From assembly GCF_051020985.1 (NCBI RefSeq), contig NC_135010.1:2416001-2480000 (forward strand): 64,000 nucleotides of DNA, in the 5' to 3' direction. Below are positions 21,712-35,132 of the stretch, one piece after another (the first letter of the stretch is position 1; every line of letters starts with the position of its first letter). Source of the stretch: Nomia melanderi (taxonomy: Eukaryota; Arthropoda; Insecta; Hymenoptera; Halictidae). Below the pieces are notes generated by a model. That model worked only from the letters and a program-made list of their open reading frames with translations. It was not told the DNA's origin and made no database searches. The position numbers and the translations under genes are program-made.

Positions 21712-24700
21712 TGTATGTAAAAATTAAAATAAATTTTTGGAAACTATTTGTGAAATAGGGAAGATGCGAGCTTATTCTTGTATAAAATGAATGAATGAAT
21801 GAATTTTTTAAATATTGTGTACATTCAAGTAATAAATACCTAATATTTAGTATAAAAATTGAATAAAAAATAACTATTAACTACATCATCAGAAATAACA
21901 AATATTTCATTTATTGTCTGTTTCTACATACAATAATTTTACTTCTTATAAAACAGTTAGATATAGGTTTGTATCCTTGTTAATGAAACCATATTTAGAG
22001 AAGAGGTTCTTCATTTACATGAATTTGCAGTCATTTTTCAATATTTAGTACAATTTCATTAAATATTGTTTCAAACATGCCCAAATACGAGCAATTAAAT
22101 TTTGTACAGTGATAATTTTAAATAAAATTTAATACCACCACATCAAAATTAAAAGTTTTCATTCTTCAGCAGAGATCAATTTCTTCAAATAAAGCATAAA
22201 CAACTAATTTAATAATAAGCTCTATCAAACTTGCTGTACAAGGAACGACATTACACAATATTCGCTCGAACTATAATTTCCTAATTATTTTGTACAACTG
22301 TAATTATAGATTTTTGACAGTCTTTGGAGAACAATATTCACAATTGGAGGATGTACTACAAGAAGGAGACAATTTGTACACATTTTTCATTAAATATGTG
22401 CATAGAGGATTTCACTTTTAAAAATGTGACCTTTCACATGGTATGAAAAGAAATCAACTTCAGACAATTTATTATTATAATTAACAAGTTACATACATTA
22501 ATATTACATTTATATTATATAATTGTACGATTTATTTATATTATTATTATTATTTGTTTATTATTAATTATTTAATATTGTTTTATTATTCGAAAAAGGT
22601 TCTTACTATAAATTATATTTTACTAAATCATTAAAATATTAATATTCCTAAGTATATTATTCACTATAGTAATAATTATGATAAAATATATTTTTATATT
22701 AAATTGCACTCCTTTAGTTGTTATTTGCTATTTTTCTTGTACTTTAGTGCAAAAAGAAGGGAGCTCCAATATTGTAATTGTGTTTATTGAAACAATGAAA
22801 AAGGTATGCGTTACTTATTCAGTATAAAGTTTATTAATACAAATATTAATGGATCATAATCTTAGGACCCATTTGCAGAAGTATCTGATTTATAATTGAT
22901 ATTTCTTAATTTTCTAAAATAACCTGGAAGTAGAGCTGTCTCTTTCTTGCAGAAAACCCTTCAATTACTACTTAAATGAGTTTTACATATAACTGCAAGA
23001 AAAATTAAAAAAGAAATGTTGTCTTCATATCGATATATTCATGAAACATCGAACAAAGTTAACTGGAATATTGTGCAAACGGTGGACAGTGTGGTATTTC
23101 AGCAATCTAACAAGATAGAATTGAAATCTGATATTAATTGGAAAGAAAAGATTAATTGAATTGCACTTTACACGGAAATTGAAAATATATTAATTCCAAA
23201 CTATAAAAACGCATTCTAAATCAATAAATCAATGGGAAAAAGATTTGCCGTAGGAAACGTTTATTAAATTATTAATTTATTATATTAGGTAGAAACATTT
23301 ATTTGGTGTCACTTTAAAATCAATTTATCACCTATTAATAAATAAAACTATGCATTTATACAATCTTGAAAACATACACTATTTTATTGTATATTTCATG
23401 CGTAAATCGAAAATTTGAAAATGACAGAAAAACGTTTAAATTTTAAATAGATTTATAATCAATTAAATGAAAAACCGTATTGATTTCTGAACGCAATAAG
23501 TATTAAGCACATCCGCGATTGATTTAATGTTTCCGATGCTGCTTTTTTCTGTTGTAAAACTACAGAAGTTTTATTATCCATCAACATAGGTACTTACTCT
23601 TTCGCAGATTTTCCACTTTCTCATTCCACTATGAAATAGTTAATTCTTTCAAAGCTACGCAATAACTCGCACAAATGAAACCACTTTCTTGTAGTTTTAC
23701 ATGCACATTTCCTTTTGCAGGATAAAATAGTTGAAGAAGAATGCATTTGATTTGTATGCTTGAATGAATGATATTTGAAATATAAAATTGATATAAGATG
23801 GATAGCGAGATATAAAATTGATAAAAAATAGCAAGGTATCGAGTTGTGACCGGAGAAAACAAGAAAGAATATTCTCTCTTTGATTTTGGTTTAAGACACT
23901 CGTAAAAGCACACAACGATGGTAATTTGTCTGTGTCCACGCAGCTTTCTATGGTACTTACTTTTCCTCGTTTTTACCATTCACGTCGGTACACATGTATG
24001 AATAAATCAGTACGCGCATGCAAATCTTCGCAATCACGTAAAAACTATGCATGAACTTAAAAGTATAAGAGGTATTTCTTTAATGGTATAGGATACGGTT
24101 AACACAAGAAACCAACCTATAACCTATTAACGTCAGTCATCAAAATAACGATAAGAATATTAATTGAAGCTAAAGATGCATTTCAATCCAAGTATGGATA
24201 TTTAATTACCAATTACTTAAATGGGTTTATATGGATCATATATTTAATTATGCAGTATAATAATTTTTAAACCACAGATCACGTAATTTATAACCGACGA
24301 AATTTGACTGCATCATTGTTAATCATAAATTAGTAAAGTTAATACAACTACATTTGTACCTATTATATTACCTATTCTTTAGAAACATATTATAAAACAA
24401 ACAAACATTTTGAAGTAAAATAAAAAAATACCCCAAAAGGATAAGAAATCCGTAATATTAGTTTTCCTATGACATAAAAAATAAAAATATAATAAAGGAA
24501 AATTTTAATTTTCCAATTGACAAGATGAAATTTCGCTGTTTATCTATTTGAATTTGTTAATCACTAGGCATATCGGTAAAATCGTTTATTTATCGCAGAT
24601 TAATCAGACGAATATCTTTAATAAATCTTTTAGATTTTTAATTATGTCAAAGAATATTCAACTGAAACTTTAATTTCTATTTAAAAAAGTATAAATATTA

Positions 24701-25577
24701 TCCCATGTTGGTATGAATACCAAATATAATAATGTAAGAAATCCAAAAATTGAGAAGGTCACATAAAATTTTTTCAAAAACTATAATTAATGCGAGAATT
24801 AAATAAATAATCCGTTTGTATTGACAATTACACATAGACAGATGAACTTTCACAGCTGTAATCACTAGCGACGAACATAAAGGTAACCTATTTACAGTCA
24901 TACACAAAATATCGACCAGCTTATCATTTAACACAGCTGCTGAATTTCTGGGGAGCAATATGTACTTACAAGACATGAGGTCTGTTTGCACATGCAATCG
25001 TAAAGTACTGTTGGAAGATGACTTGATGTCTAGTGAAACAACATATGGGCAAGCGATGTCTTTCTAGTTTATAGTTTTATAGCTTCGATTGGTTATGTGT
25101 AACTGTATTGACGAATAGAAATTAGTGATCGAAAGTATCAAAAATTAGGATATAAAACCAACAGACAATTGGCTGAGAAAACATGCAAACTGATCGATCA
25201 ACTGAATTTCTCAGCTTAGCCATCAAGTGACCCAGCAGTCCGCAGACGAAATTCAATTCTCCAGACGATTAGATGTATCTGATCACGACTGTCTGCACGG
25301 CGACAGGTGCTTGAAAATTCCGAGTGGCAGATCCTAAATGAGTCATGCGCAAAATGCTCGTAAAACGATGTATTTGTTACGTCAAAAGACACAGATGGCT
25401 TACCGGATTCCCATTACAGTTGAGAACTGTATGCTCATAGTGACACATCTGAAATCAATCGTTGTCTAGCGATACACAGGACTCGTTGTTAGATCATTTT
25501 ATAAATCCATAACGCTTCTAATCGCAATATTTATACCAACATTAATAAACTGCAATATACATACATTTATGGTATCC
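21712..25577. other. AT-rich stretch without recognised gene
   Basis: There is a short (ATGA)4 run near 21788. At 23629-23979 a minus frame of 116 codons overlaps another of 80 and matches nothing known; the same stretch has a 15-base direct repeat GATATAAAATTGATA-like pair near 23777 and 23808. 25180-25500 is GC-richer without defensible signals. Confidence 0.45.
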
Positions 25578-25816
25578 TTAACCTGTTAATTGTGGAATTT
25601 AGTCTGAAAAATCTCTCGTTATGCGCGCGATAAAATCAAAAAATGAAGTGTGTACTCGTCACATGTAGGGCAAATGGCCCTACGGTATACTTTAATGAAA
25701 AACCAAAGTAAAACAAAGAAGAATTATATGCTTATTTGAAAAAAATATAGAATTCATTGTTGAAAGTTCATCGTTAAGGTGACATGTATACACGTCAAAC
25801 GTTGTTAACTAGTTAA
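25578..25816 (-). mobile_element. Family B TTAA-bounded miniature element
   Basis: Left end TTAACCTGTTAATTGTGG, right end GTTGTTAACTAGTTAA. Near the right end is ACATGTATACACGTCA, a near-perfect palindrome centred on GTATAC; near the left, GTAGGGC and GCCCTAC form a 7-base hairpin around 5 bases. The body is shared with 50755-50950, 57132-57380 and 31855-32265. It preserves the empty site CACCTTAACGATG, read in reverse, corresponding to the D insertion at 31.9 kb. Confidence 0.7.
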
Positions 25817-28781
25817 AAACATCTCTAACAATAGGGTATATTTAAAAATAATAATACAAGTACGTTGATATTTAAAACCATACGTATACCTAAGTCTTAT
25901 TAGGAATTGACAATGACAGCCAGCTGTGAATAAAATTATAATAAATCAATTTAAAAGGAAAATCAAACGAATCTCCATGAGCTACAATGTAAATAAAGCA
26001 AGCTAATGTATGAATTCATTACAACTCAAGTTTTTGTAGTGTAAAGACGTGTTTTTGTTATTGTGTGTTATAGTTTAAGTAAAACTGATTTATTATTCTA
26101 GTACAAAACTAAAAATTGTTAATAAGTTACATAGTATTTTTATGTCTAAAATGCACAACACCCTTTTATATATAAAATCATAAAAATCATTAAACCTCTA
26201 TGGTATAAGCTTGATTTTATTACACAGTATAATTTATTTGTATCGAAAAATACAAAAACACACGCCAAATTTATCATAACACTTCACATCGATTATATTA
26301 ATTATATTATCATTCATCCAACACATCACTAAAGCGTTATTCTGTACTTATTTTCTGATATTTACTTCAAATCACTTCTAACATTTCTTGTTAACATAAC
26401 ATAAATCAATAAATAATTCGAGTATATAATATAACTAACTGTATATCTCGTTGTATGAGAAAAAGCACTTCCTCGTTTAAGTACGTATATCATGTATTAA
26501 CATATTTCTTGTCTATTTTATAATGAACGTTAATTGAACACAGTTTATCTAATAACGTTTTAAAGATTTATTCGTTAGGTTTTCCGCAGAAATACTCGAC
26601 AGGAAGCGCTCATCTATACTTACATAAGCTTCGATTTCTGAATTAATCGATCAGAAAATATGTCGACATTATTTAACAGGCAGAAATATTTCTTCGAATC
26701 GTTAAATGATTCAAGATTAAGATCATTCAATAGCATCGATAGCCACACATATTGAGATTCACTAATTTACTCACACAAACATTGCATTTATTCTTACAGT
26801 GATTAGTAAATATCCAATACAAAAATCGTTTTGATATATTTCTCGTAAGAGAAAATTCTTTCTCCGAGAATAACATTTCAAGGGCTCCTACTTTCGCTTT
26901 GCAGACTTGACGTGACATATTTTATCACTCTGGTGCCACCGAAATTTGAAAGTTGCTTACATCTTGCAACGTATGAATAGTTTGCCCAATTTGGTTACGC
27001 AGAGCGTTCGCGCCATTATTAAGCAAATTTCTTCGCTAAAATGATAAATATACGAAGAAAACGTAAGAGGAAAATGTTTCCTTGCAAATGACACGGTAGA
27101 TAAGTAACCATTTAAAATTGGAACAATATGGGTAATTGTCAATTCTTCAAACGAAAAGGTTTTTCCTTTTGGTTGCGTGAAACTGATCAAGATGCGTGAC
27201 ATAATTACTTTCTGACGTCATGCTACGACGGGAGCGTGGAAAATATGGTCGTCATGCAGTGACGAAGTAAGTTCAATCAAAGAATCTCTTTTTGTTATAT
27301 AATACAGTAAAATTATATATGAGGCAAATTCTAGATCTTTCGAGTAAATAATTGGATAATATTTTTGGAAAATATTTAAATGGATAATATTTTTAGATCT
27401 TTGAAAAATAAACACTTCATGTATTGTGGAAGCAAGCAGACTCTATGAATAATGTGCATAAAAGGAAATACGAATTTTAATATGACGTTTGATAGTCATT
27501 GTCGTGAATAACTGCTTCAAGTATTTTAAGCGTACTTTTAATGAGATTGTCAATTATGTAATTATGTATACCCAATTAAACTTTTTAATTTAATAAGTTA
27601 CAGTAATTTTTGTTTAATTTAAAATTATTAATTTAAGAAACATAGCACAGAAGAAACCATTCCTGTCTGAGTGTATGCTTAAAAGTAATAAGTATGAATA
27701 TGACCGAATAAATAGAAAAAGTCAATTAAAACATTCAACGAAATCAGCAATATTAAACTATTTTTTTTATAAATAATGCTCTCATTCCGAAGTATATATT
27801 CAACAACTGTTTCTGTAGTAATAACAAGTTTTGTGATTGCTTAAGTACTAGTTCTTTTGAAGACTCAACAATTATTTAACACACTGTTGTTTAGCATTAT
27901 AATTGCATATAATTATGAATACTATGTGTATTAATAAATATACAAGAAGTTTAAAAGATTCTTAGCATAAATCTATATATGTATTACTTTAAGTCAAATA
28001 ACTTCATGGCAGATATATCAGAATTATCAGTTACCTAGTAAAATCATGTTCTCAAAGTACTTAAAACAATTCATTATAAATATAAATAAAATTGTTAAAT
28101 TGTCATAATTTAATCGCATACAAGTATTACTAAAATTCGAATGAAAATTCACTATGAAGTTCTTTCATTAGAAACTGAAAATTTCATTGGAATAAAATAT
28201 ACAAAGAAAGCATTTCGAAAACTGTAATTTATCCTCTGAGAAATTACTTCAATGACTTGAATTTAACTAATCAATATACAAGTCAATTTGTAAATAATAC
28301 AATTTCATGGCAGAAATCAAAATGACAGTTAAAAGTTGAAATTATAAATGGCGATAATTAACGATGACAATTGACAATTGACGATGTCGACTAATGTCGA
28401 ATCAACTACTTACAAGTACGTGCAGCTCGATAGAACGATCCACGCGAAGGTATTACGTTACGCCTACGCAATAAACGGCGTTAACGCGAGAATGTTAAGA
28501 GCTAATGGACCAACTTCCCGGACACGACGAATTTGAACAGCCGCAGCGAATCCTCTGGCAATGACATTGCCGTCTGTCACGTCGTTGACAGCCACTAACA
28601 ATTTCTCGGTTTTATCTCGTTATGTTAGCTATTTCAATTATTTAAACGGTTACATCTACGCGTAGTCATTCGGCGCCGACAAAGAAGCACACTCCTCTGA
28701 CGAGGGCGTGTTTAACTGTATTAGAATAAACCCACGAGAAAACACTGCTTCTAGTCAGTAAAAGGCAATCGAGGCAAATAT
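25817..28781. other. AT-rich stretch; GC-richer patch at 28410-28740
   Basis: Several 60-80 codon minus frames (26727-27415) have no recognised features. 28410-28740 is CpG-containing (GGCGCCGACAAAG near 28672) and includes an initiator-like TCATTCGG, but there is no TATA box or donor to support a promoter. Confidence 0.4.
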
Positions 28782-28822
28782 TAGGGGTCTCTATAAGTTG
28801 TTAATCTTATTCAGATAGTTGA

Positions 28823-29266
28823 CAAGGAAAGGTATCAAACCCGGAAATTCAAAAAATTATGAAACGTCGTGTGTAAGTGGAGTATGTTAACTCTAGTACA
28901 ATACATTGCAATTTCTTTTGTCGAATTTCACTTTGAAGCAATGAAACCACCTCTTACAAATGCAAATTTTTCTTTCTTGTGGATTATCTTGAATTGATAG
29001 TTCAAATTTTGGAATTTGAATTTTGAATTTTAAAAATTTTGTAGGCGTGAAAGAGCAACGTATTTTTCGTTTATATTTTTTTCGCTATCTCTTTTTGTTT
29101 CCAAGATAATTCACGGGAAAGAAAAATTTGCATTCTTTCAAGGGTTTCACTTCTTCAAAGTGAAATTCGGTACGAGCAAAAATTGCAATGTATTAGGCTT
29201 TACTTACTCTATTTGCACACGAAGTTTCATAATTTTTTAAATTGCCGGGTTCGATACCTTTCCTCG
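28823..29266. mobile_element. Palindromic element J, nested in mariner
   Basis: Termini CAAGGAAAGGTATCAAACCC and, read inward from the right, CGAGGAAAGGTATCGAACCC. Arms of about 170 bases (28823-28990 and 29095-29266) match with landmarks TTCATAATTTTTT, 'CAATACATTGCAATTT', 'TTTCACTTTGAAG' and 'AAATTTTTCTTTC'. Removing it rejoins the mariner left arm (AGATAGTTGA to TTAATTTAATC), which then aligns to the right arm. The target duplication is unclear. No coding potential; superfamily unknown. Confidence 0.7.
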
Positions 29267-29393
29267 TAAATTAATTTAATCTAACTTAAATATGTTTATT
29301 GGTGTGGACGGATTTCTTATAATATTCTGCAAAGTTTGAATGTCAATTTATATTTTGTAGCTAAGTAATAAAAAAAAATTATCCTGAAACAAA

Positions 29394-29480
29394 ATGGCGG
29401 GCAATCAACCTACTGAAGAACATATACGCCATTGTATGTTGTTTTATTTTCACTCAGGAAGAACCTTTCCCATTTCATGA
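29394..29480 (+). pseudogene. Mariner transposase N-terminus, inverted duplicate
   Basis: ATG at 29394 opens a 28-codon frame whose first 22 residues (MAGNQPTEEHIRHCMLFYF and following) parallel the minus-strand copy. Homology stops at about 29459, the fold-back junction, after which the frame reads the antisense of the other fragment. It cannot make a transposase. Confidence 0.7.
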
Positions 29481-29768
29481 TAATGTCTTTGTACTATTAA
29501 CCAAGTAGCTCCAAGTCTATCAACTATTTCCTGCACGAATAATTTAGGATCCGATTCTACCAGAGCTTTTAAAGCGTCATTATCGAATTCACTATGTCTT
29601 CCACTTTATGCACCATCATTTAAGTCAAAATCACCTTTGGTAAATTTTCTAAATCAACGTTAACACTTATTGACCTCTTTTTGCTGTACTAGCTACATTG
29701 AATCCTGAGCGAAAATGAAACAACATGGAAAGCCATATATGTTCTTCAGTAGGTTGATAGTCCGCCAT
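29450..29768 (-). pseudogene. Mariner transposase fragment, DNA-binding domain
   Basis: From ATG at 29768 the minus strand reads MADYQPTEEHIWLSMLFHFR and stops at 29667 (TAA). A second segment, after an internal deletion and in another register, reads FRKFTKGDFDLNDGA, stop, SGRHSEFDNDALKALVESDP, then EIVDRLGAT and HYHEMGKVLPE, stopping at 29450. This is the first and second helix-turn-helix region typical of mariner transposase, including the conserved SGRxSEFD and HEMGKV signatures. The DD34D catalytic half is absent. With two internal stops and a deletion it is dead. Confidence 0.85.
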
Positions 29769-29929
29769 TTTGTTTTAAGATAATTTTTTTTATTTAGCTA
29801 AAAAATGTAAATTTACATTCAAACTTTACAAAATATCATAGAAAACCTATCCTTACTAATAAGTATGTTTAAATCAGCTTGAATTAACTCAGCTATCTAA
29901 AAAAGGTTGACGACTTATGGGTACCCTTA

Positions 29930-31854
29930 TGTACTTAGTATAGACACGGGTTCATAAGAGAATATAGCTGTTTGTAGACGTTTCAAAACGTTAACCGAAG
30001 ATTAGTCAATTCGACATTTATATTTACTCGTCTACGTCTGCGACAGGTTTTCGCCTCATTAAATGCTTACTTAAACATTTCTCCCTTTCAATGTCTCGCG
30101 TTATTTATATTAGTGTAAGCGATGTTTTACTCACATTTATAATGAAAATTTTAAACGAAGTTTATCAGTGAGATCTCGAAAGTCTATGTGAAGAACACTG
30201 AAGCGTACAGAGTGTTTCAGTCCAATTATTCCAGGCAATTATTTTTCGAATTGTTTGTTACTGTCAAAAATATTTCAAACAAGAGTTACTTAATTTCGAG
30301 GAATATATCTTATGTTGGTTACAAATCTTATTTGGGTGAATGTGCCTCAGAAATATCATTGTGATCTTCATTTTTGCAAATTGAACTGTATATTTTTATA
30401 AACGTAGATATATAATTCATTCAAAAATAAATTCATTAACTTATCGTGATTATTTTGAAGGTTATTCAAACTCATTTATTGCAGTTCGACATAAATCTTC
30501 GTTAAACTTCTAGAAAGTGTTCTTCGGCTTTTATATTCAAGAGATCAGACTTGAACATTAATACAATGATTAATTCTATTGCTAAATGATTATTCCATTC
30601 TCTCGAAAGTTGTATATTTTGATGGTAAACCCAATATTTGTACCTTTAAGACGTTGATGTTGTAAATATCATTTTCCTAAGTAGTACTACAATATTTCTT
30701 CGTCTTTTGTGATAACGATCATTTACTAGTAATAGTTTAGTTTCATTTTATGAAATCCTAATGCCATTTTTTATCATTTAAATAATACTAAAAAGAAGTA
30801 CAAATTATCCAAGAGCTTTACTGAAACACTTTCAATTTTACTTATTTGATCGTGGTAATTAACGTTTAGGTAAAAGAACTAAATTTGAAGTTCAAGAATA
30901 AATGTTATTTCTGTGTTGGAAAAATTATAAATATATTTGTATGCGATCAACAACTGTTACAAGGCAAGAGCAAAGATGTGTAATTACAATCATGCTGGTA
31001 CTTGCATAATTGCCTTTTACAAATCTGCGTTTTTCGTTCAATCATACCTAATCGTACTTATTTTTAACGCGCAACAGGACTAGTCGCGCACATTATCATC
31101 TAAGAAACGTATATTTAGTCCACCAACGTCAATAAAACGTTAATTGTAGCTAGCACGCGGGGAAGGAGGTTTGTAAAACCGATTAAATACGGAATTACTG
31201 CTTCAATGATTTTCAGATGTGAGTTCTATCGAAGATCATGAATGAATTCGGATTCTCGAGGACAATTCAAAAATTATTTTCTATTAATATAATATATAAT
31301 ATAAATCCATAATAATTTTGTAATATTTGACTTTTAATGTGTTGAAAGAAATCTACATAAATAATAACATACAAAATAAAGCAAATAAAAATTTGAAGAA
31401 TTTTTAGTACTTTTGGATCGTTACTAATGGAACAATTGAAAATACGACAAATTGAATAGCATTTCAAAAACTTGGAATACGTTATCAGAAAATCAATACG
31501 TAAATACTGAAAAAATGTAAAATATATTCATTTATTATTTTATAATTGTAACAGAATTATTTATAAACAAGAAATATTAGTTTTTAGATTATATTATATA
31601 CAATACAATGAAAACTGATTCAGAACTTCGAGTTAATCTTCTAAAATCTTCTAAAATCGTATAAAAGTAGTGGATTATCTTCGTCTCTTACTGACAAAAA
31701 ATTGTTTGTACCTCTTTCTAGTACTTCCATGTATCCTTGACACAGTTTTATCATAGGATTGTAAATGCTTTCCAATATTCCTAGCTATATTTTTATTATT
31801 CCTTAGTCATTTTACATTTTACATCCCAAATCAGGTCCGTAACGTTATCATTTC
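29930..31854. other. AT-rich stretch without recognised gene
   Basis: No repeats of the families named here, and frames under 70 codons only. 31140-31260 is mildly GC-richer with no clear signal. Confidence 0.5.
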
Positions 31855-32265
31855 TTAACCAGTTAACTGTGTATGACGAGTATACACGTCATCTTAATCC
31901 CTTGCCTTATAATAACCTGTCAGACTCGTGGTGAATATTTTTAACAGAATTTAACAGACATATATATTACTCAATTTTTCTGAATTCAAATTGAATATTA
32001 TTTTTCTGTTATCAGTTATTATATTTTTTAACAAACGTAGACATAGAATATACTTAGAATTTTTGTCCTTTTTCAAGAAATTATTAACAACACAGTAGGT
32101 GCATCGATTATAGTTGAATAATAAATCGTAGAGCAACTAATTAAAACTCGAAGTAATTCTTATTTCTAGAAGAATACCAATTCTTTTCACGATGAATTAT
32201 TTATTTTTTCAGATAAACGTGCAATTCTTTTTTATCTTTTTGCTTAAGTTTTGTTAAGAAGTTAA
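31855..32265 (+). mobile_element. Family B miniature element split by family D
   Basis: TTAACCAGTTAACTGTG at the left, then TGACGAGTATACACGTCATC, then the D insertion at TTAA, and continuing 'ATGAATTATTTATTTTTTCA', 'AAACGTGCAATTCTT' as in 57132-57380. The right part is truncated near 32265. Confidence 0.65.
31894..32144 (+). mobile_element. Family D miniature element, nested in family B
   Basis: TTAATCCCTTGCCTTATAA at the left and GTAGAGCAACTAATTAA at the right. The body matches 5187-5437 and has the same length (251 bases): CTCGTGGTGAATATTT, 'TTTTTCTGTTATCAGTTATT' and 'TTATTAACAACACAGTAGGT'. Insertion at TTAA is supported by the uninterrupted B copy at 25578-25816. Confidence 0.75.
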
Positions 32266-32269
32266 CAGA

Positions 32270-34840
32270 ATTTTGCAACTTACATTTGTCTGCAAAGGAT
32301 AAGATAACCCTACATTGTAATACTTGCATGAATTATGAAGAAAATACCTAATTTCCTATCGTATTGAAATAAAAATGGAACAGGTCTACTCATTTTTAAG
32401 TAAAAAGAGAAATTTTCCTTCTGTAATTATTAGAACATTTTCCTTTATTTGGCAAGTATTTTAAAGTAGTTCTGAATTTTTTTCTAATTTTCCCGTTTAA
32501 AGAAAGTATCATAAAAATATGAGAAGTAAATTTATAATTAAAAATCATTTACCAAGATAAATCGTTCTTTATATGTTTATCTTACACGTTGGTGTGATTT
32601 GCGCAACGAAACATCGTACGATTCATATTTATCAATCATCCGAAACATTTCAAATAAACTCCGTTAATCGTATTATTCATTAAAATATGTAGGCATGTAA
32701 ACATTATTTATTAACTATAGTTATTTCACATTTCTAACTTCTACACTCCTAATTCAAATACATTATTATCTCTTACATACGATTGTATTACTTTATTTAT
32801 TTGAATTTTATTTTCAATTATATATTGGAGCCTATCAAGGGACATTACAGATTTTCTCCCATAAGTAAAAGATCGTAAAGAAATACGTTTTAATATCTAC
32901 TAAACAAAAACCGAATTTAATTAATATGATATGTAATGTTACATTATATCATTATAATGATAATAATTACAATAATATAATAATTTGCATTAAGGCAAAA
33001 TATACCTTACTTTCAATATTACAACAAATTCAAAGCAGGACAAAGAATTCACAGATCGTGTACTACTAGGATCTGAGGCTGAAACTCTCGTGACTCTAAC
33101 GAATAACATGAAGGTGGAATCTTCTTGGAATCGTAAATAAATCGCCGCCGCTGGCTACTCTTCCTCGAACGCTGAATGTACTCTCGTTCCTGTTTTCCTC
33201 TATCCCTGAGTTACAAAGATCAGCTCCTTACTCAGTAAAAAGCATAATCATCATAAGTGGTTGTATAGAGTATTATCTAGTAGTGATGTTCAGGATGTTG
33301 TAGAAGTTTCAGTCGACTAATAATTCTAATTTATAGTGCGTCACTGTTAAAATCGGATATCCATATAAAAATACCCGTTAAAAAAGTCTGAAAACGACAA
33401 GGAAAAATATGATGAATATAACATTTATTACAAATAGATCTATATTTACTGGGAAATAATATAAATCGAATAATTATTCGGAATGTAAGAAGAAAGTTAA
33501 TATAGCTCAGTTTGTAAACCATTCCACAGATAAGATTTCTGGTATTTCTCAAGAGGTATACCTACAATTAAATGAAGAATTTCATATATAAGGAAGTTAT
33601 ATTGATTTGGAGGTTTGATAAGCATTGTGTATATGTCCAAATTTGAAATGTGAAACTACAAGGGAAAAATAGTAAATGCGAAGCAACCTGTGACTAACTA
33701 TACATTGTTATATAAATATATTAAACTACATTCTCTTCTTTATCGTTCCTAGACATTCTTATCAGACGAAACGATTTAAATGTTGTGTGTAATTTTTTAT
33801 AATGACCTTAGGCAGATTGTTATGTCGATTATCTTTCATGAAGTTAAGTAGTAAAGAGCACAGAAAGTTATCATGAATGTTATATGCTAGAGGAACGGTG
33901 AAAAAATTGTTAAACTTTACACTACAGAGGTTATCACTCATTTTTGTAAAAAAAAACCTTGTACGTTAGCCACGTCATTAGACGTTATATAACTTCAAGG
34001 CATCTAAATTGAACCACCAAGATGTAAAAAATATGATTTGAAAGATAACAATCTGAGGCATGCATCTAAAGATACCTTTACTTTCTCTCCAAAAATACCA
34101 TTTCGGTCTCGTAATAAATTTTTGAAACTGAATTTGACAGTAAATGTACCATATCCGGTTTTTAAATTGAATTTTAAATTCTGCATTTTCTTCGATTCAT
34201 TCATCTTTATATTAATTCTTACGTTGTTCAATTAACTAGTTTTCAATTTTTGTCTGTATGTTTATTTCTGTCTTTACTGAGAAAAATTGATTAACCTGTT
34301 TACCTTTATTTCATACTTTATTTCAGGTATTTATTTATTTTTAATTATTTAGAAAGATAATCTGACAGCGATATAAAGCTACCTAGATTGCAAAACTTTT
34401 TATTTATGGGAAAAATGAAAGTTAATATTAATTAAACACCTAGGTAATTACTTCCAACCTGTAGTACCTATGTAATAAAGTATCTATCAATGGTTTTAAT
34501 AAATTAAAATATATAATCTTTTGTATATAATACATTTATAAATAATTAATCAAATAAACAGAATATATTGTACTGATTAGATACATTTAAAGCATTTATA
34601 TATCTTTAATCCTCGGCATTAAACTTCTAATAAAAATAGAGAAGGAATCTTTTAATTGAAATGACTATTTACATCTGGATAAGTTGACCGATCACCTAGC
34701 TTTAAGTTGTGACCACATCGTGCAATGTCTTAGATCACATTGTTTACAGTATACGATTACAGGAAATGAATAATTCGGCCTAGTTTAAAACGATACTGAT
34801 AGACAAGCAAAGTTTGAAAAGAATCGATAAAGACAGTTGA
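32270..34840. other. AT-rich stretch without recognised gene
   Basis: 33030-33240 is GC-richer (AAATCGCCGCCGCTGGCTAC near 33138) but carries no usable frame. Overlapping frames on both strands at 34004-34235 are mirror shadows of each other and unrecognised. Confidence 0.45.
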
Positions 34841-35081
34841 ATCGAATTCGATCTGATATTCAGGAGAACCCTCGGTAACACTTGTCACGTTGAATTAAGC
34901 TTCAGAAGTGTGGAGGTTCTTAGCCACTGAGAACGTTAACACTAGTAATCCGCACGGGCGTGTCCATTCGTGAAAACGCAAACGGTATTAGAGTTCTGCA
35001 GTGAATTGATTCGACGGTCTTGCAATCATTGTTACTAAACATGTGTTTGTAAATAATTTTTGGAATATTCATCAAGCTTTA

Positions 35082-35132
35082 ATGAAAAAATTCATCTATG
35101 AATGGATATATGTTGGTTCTTTGTACGTAACG
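35082..35132 (+). other. Possible short coding exon with donor
   Basis: An ATG at 35082 opens MKKFIYEWIYVGSLYVT, running directly into ACGGTAAGTGG, a good 5' splice site with GT at 35133. The preceding 200 bases are GC-richer than the surroundings. The peptide has a basic start and hydrophobic residues but is not a convincing signal peptide. It could be a first coding exon, or chance. Confidence 0.15.

Larger units (their letters stand above)
28782..29929 (-). mobile_element. Fold-back mariner element interrupted by J
   Basis: TA-flanked ends: TAGGGGTCTCTATAAGTTG on the left, and TAAGGGTACCCATAAGTCG read inward from the right. Outer arms of about 190 bases beyond the J insertion are reverse complements and include mariner 5' leader and the first transposase codons at both ends. 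The left arm is split by a 444-base palindromic element. The central portion keeps a minus-strand piece of the DNA-binding domain. An intact mariner is about 1.3 kb with short inverted termini; here the 3' half, including the catalytic domain, is gone and replaced by an inverted 5' end. Confidence 0.8.

Noticed and set aside
23629..23979. 116-codon minus-strand frame
   Set aside because: About the length expected once per window by chance, with an overlapping frame on the same strand and no recognised family.
34936..34952. TTAACACTAGTAATCC resembling a family A terminus
   Set aside because: The next bases do not match any A subfamily interior and no partner end was found.
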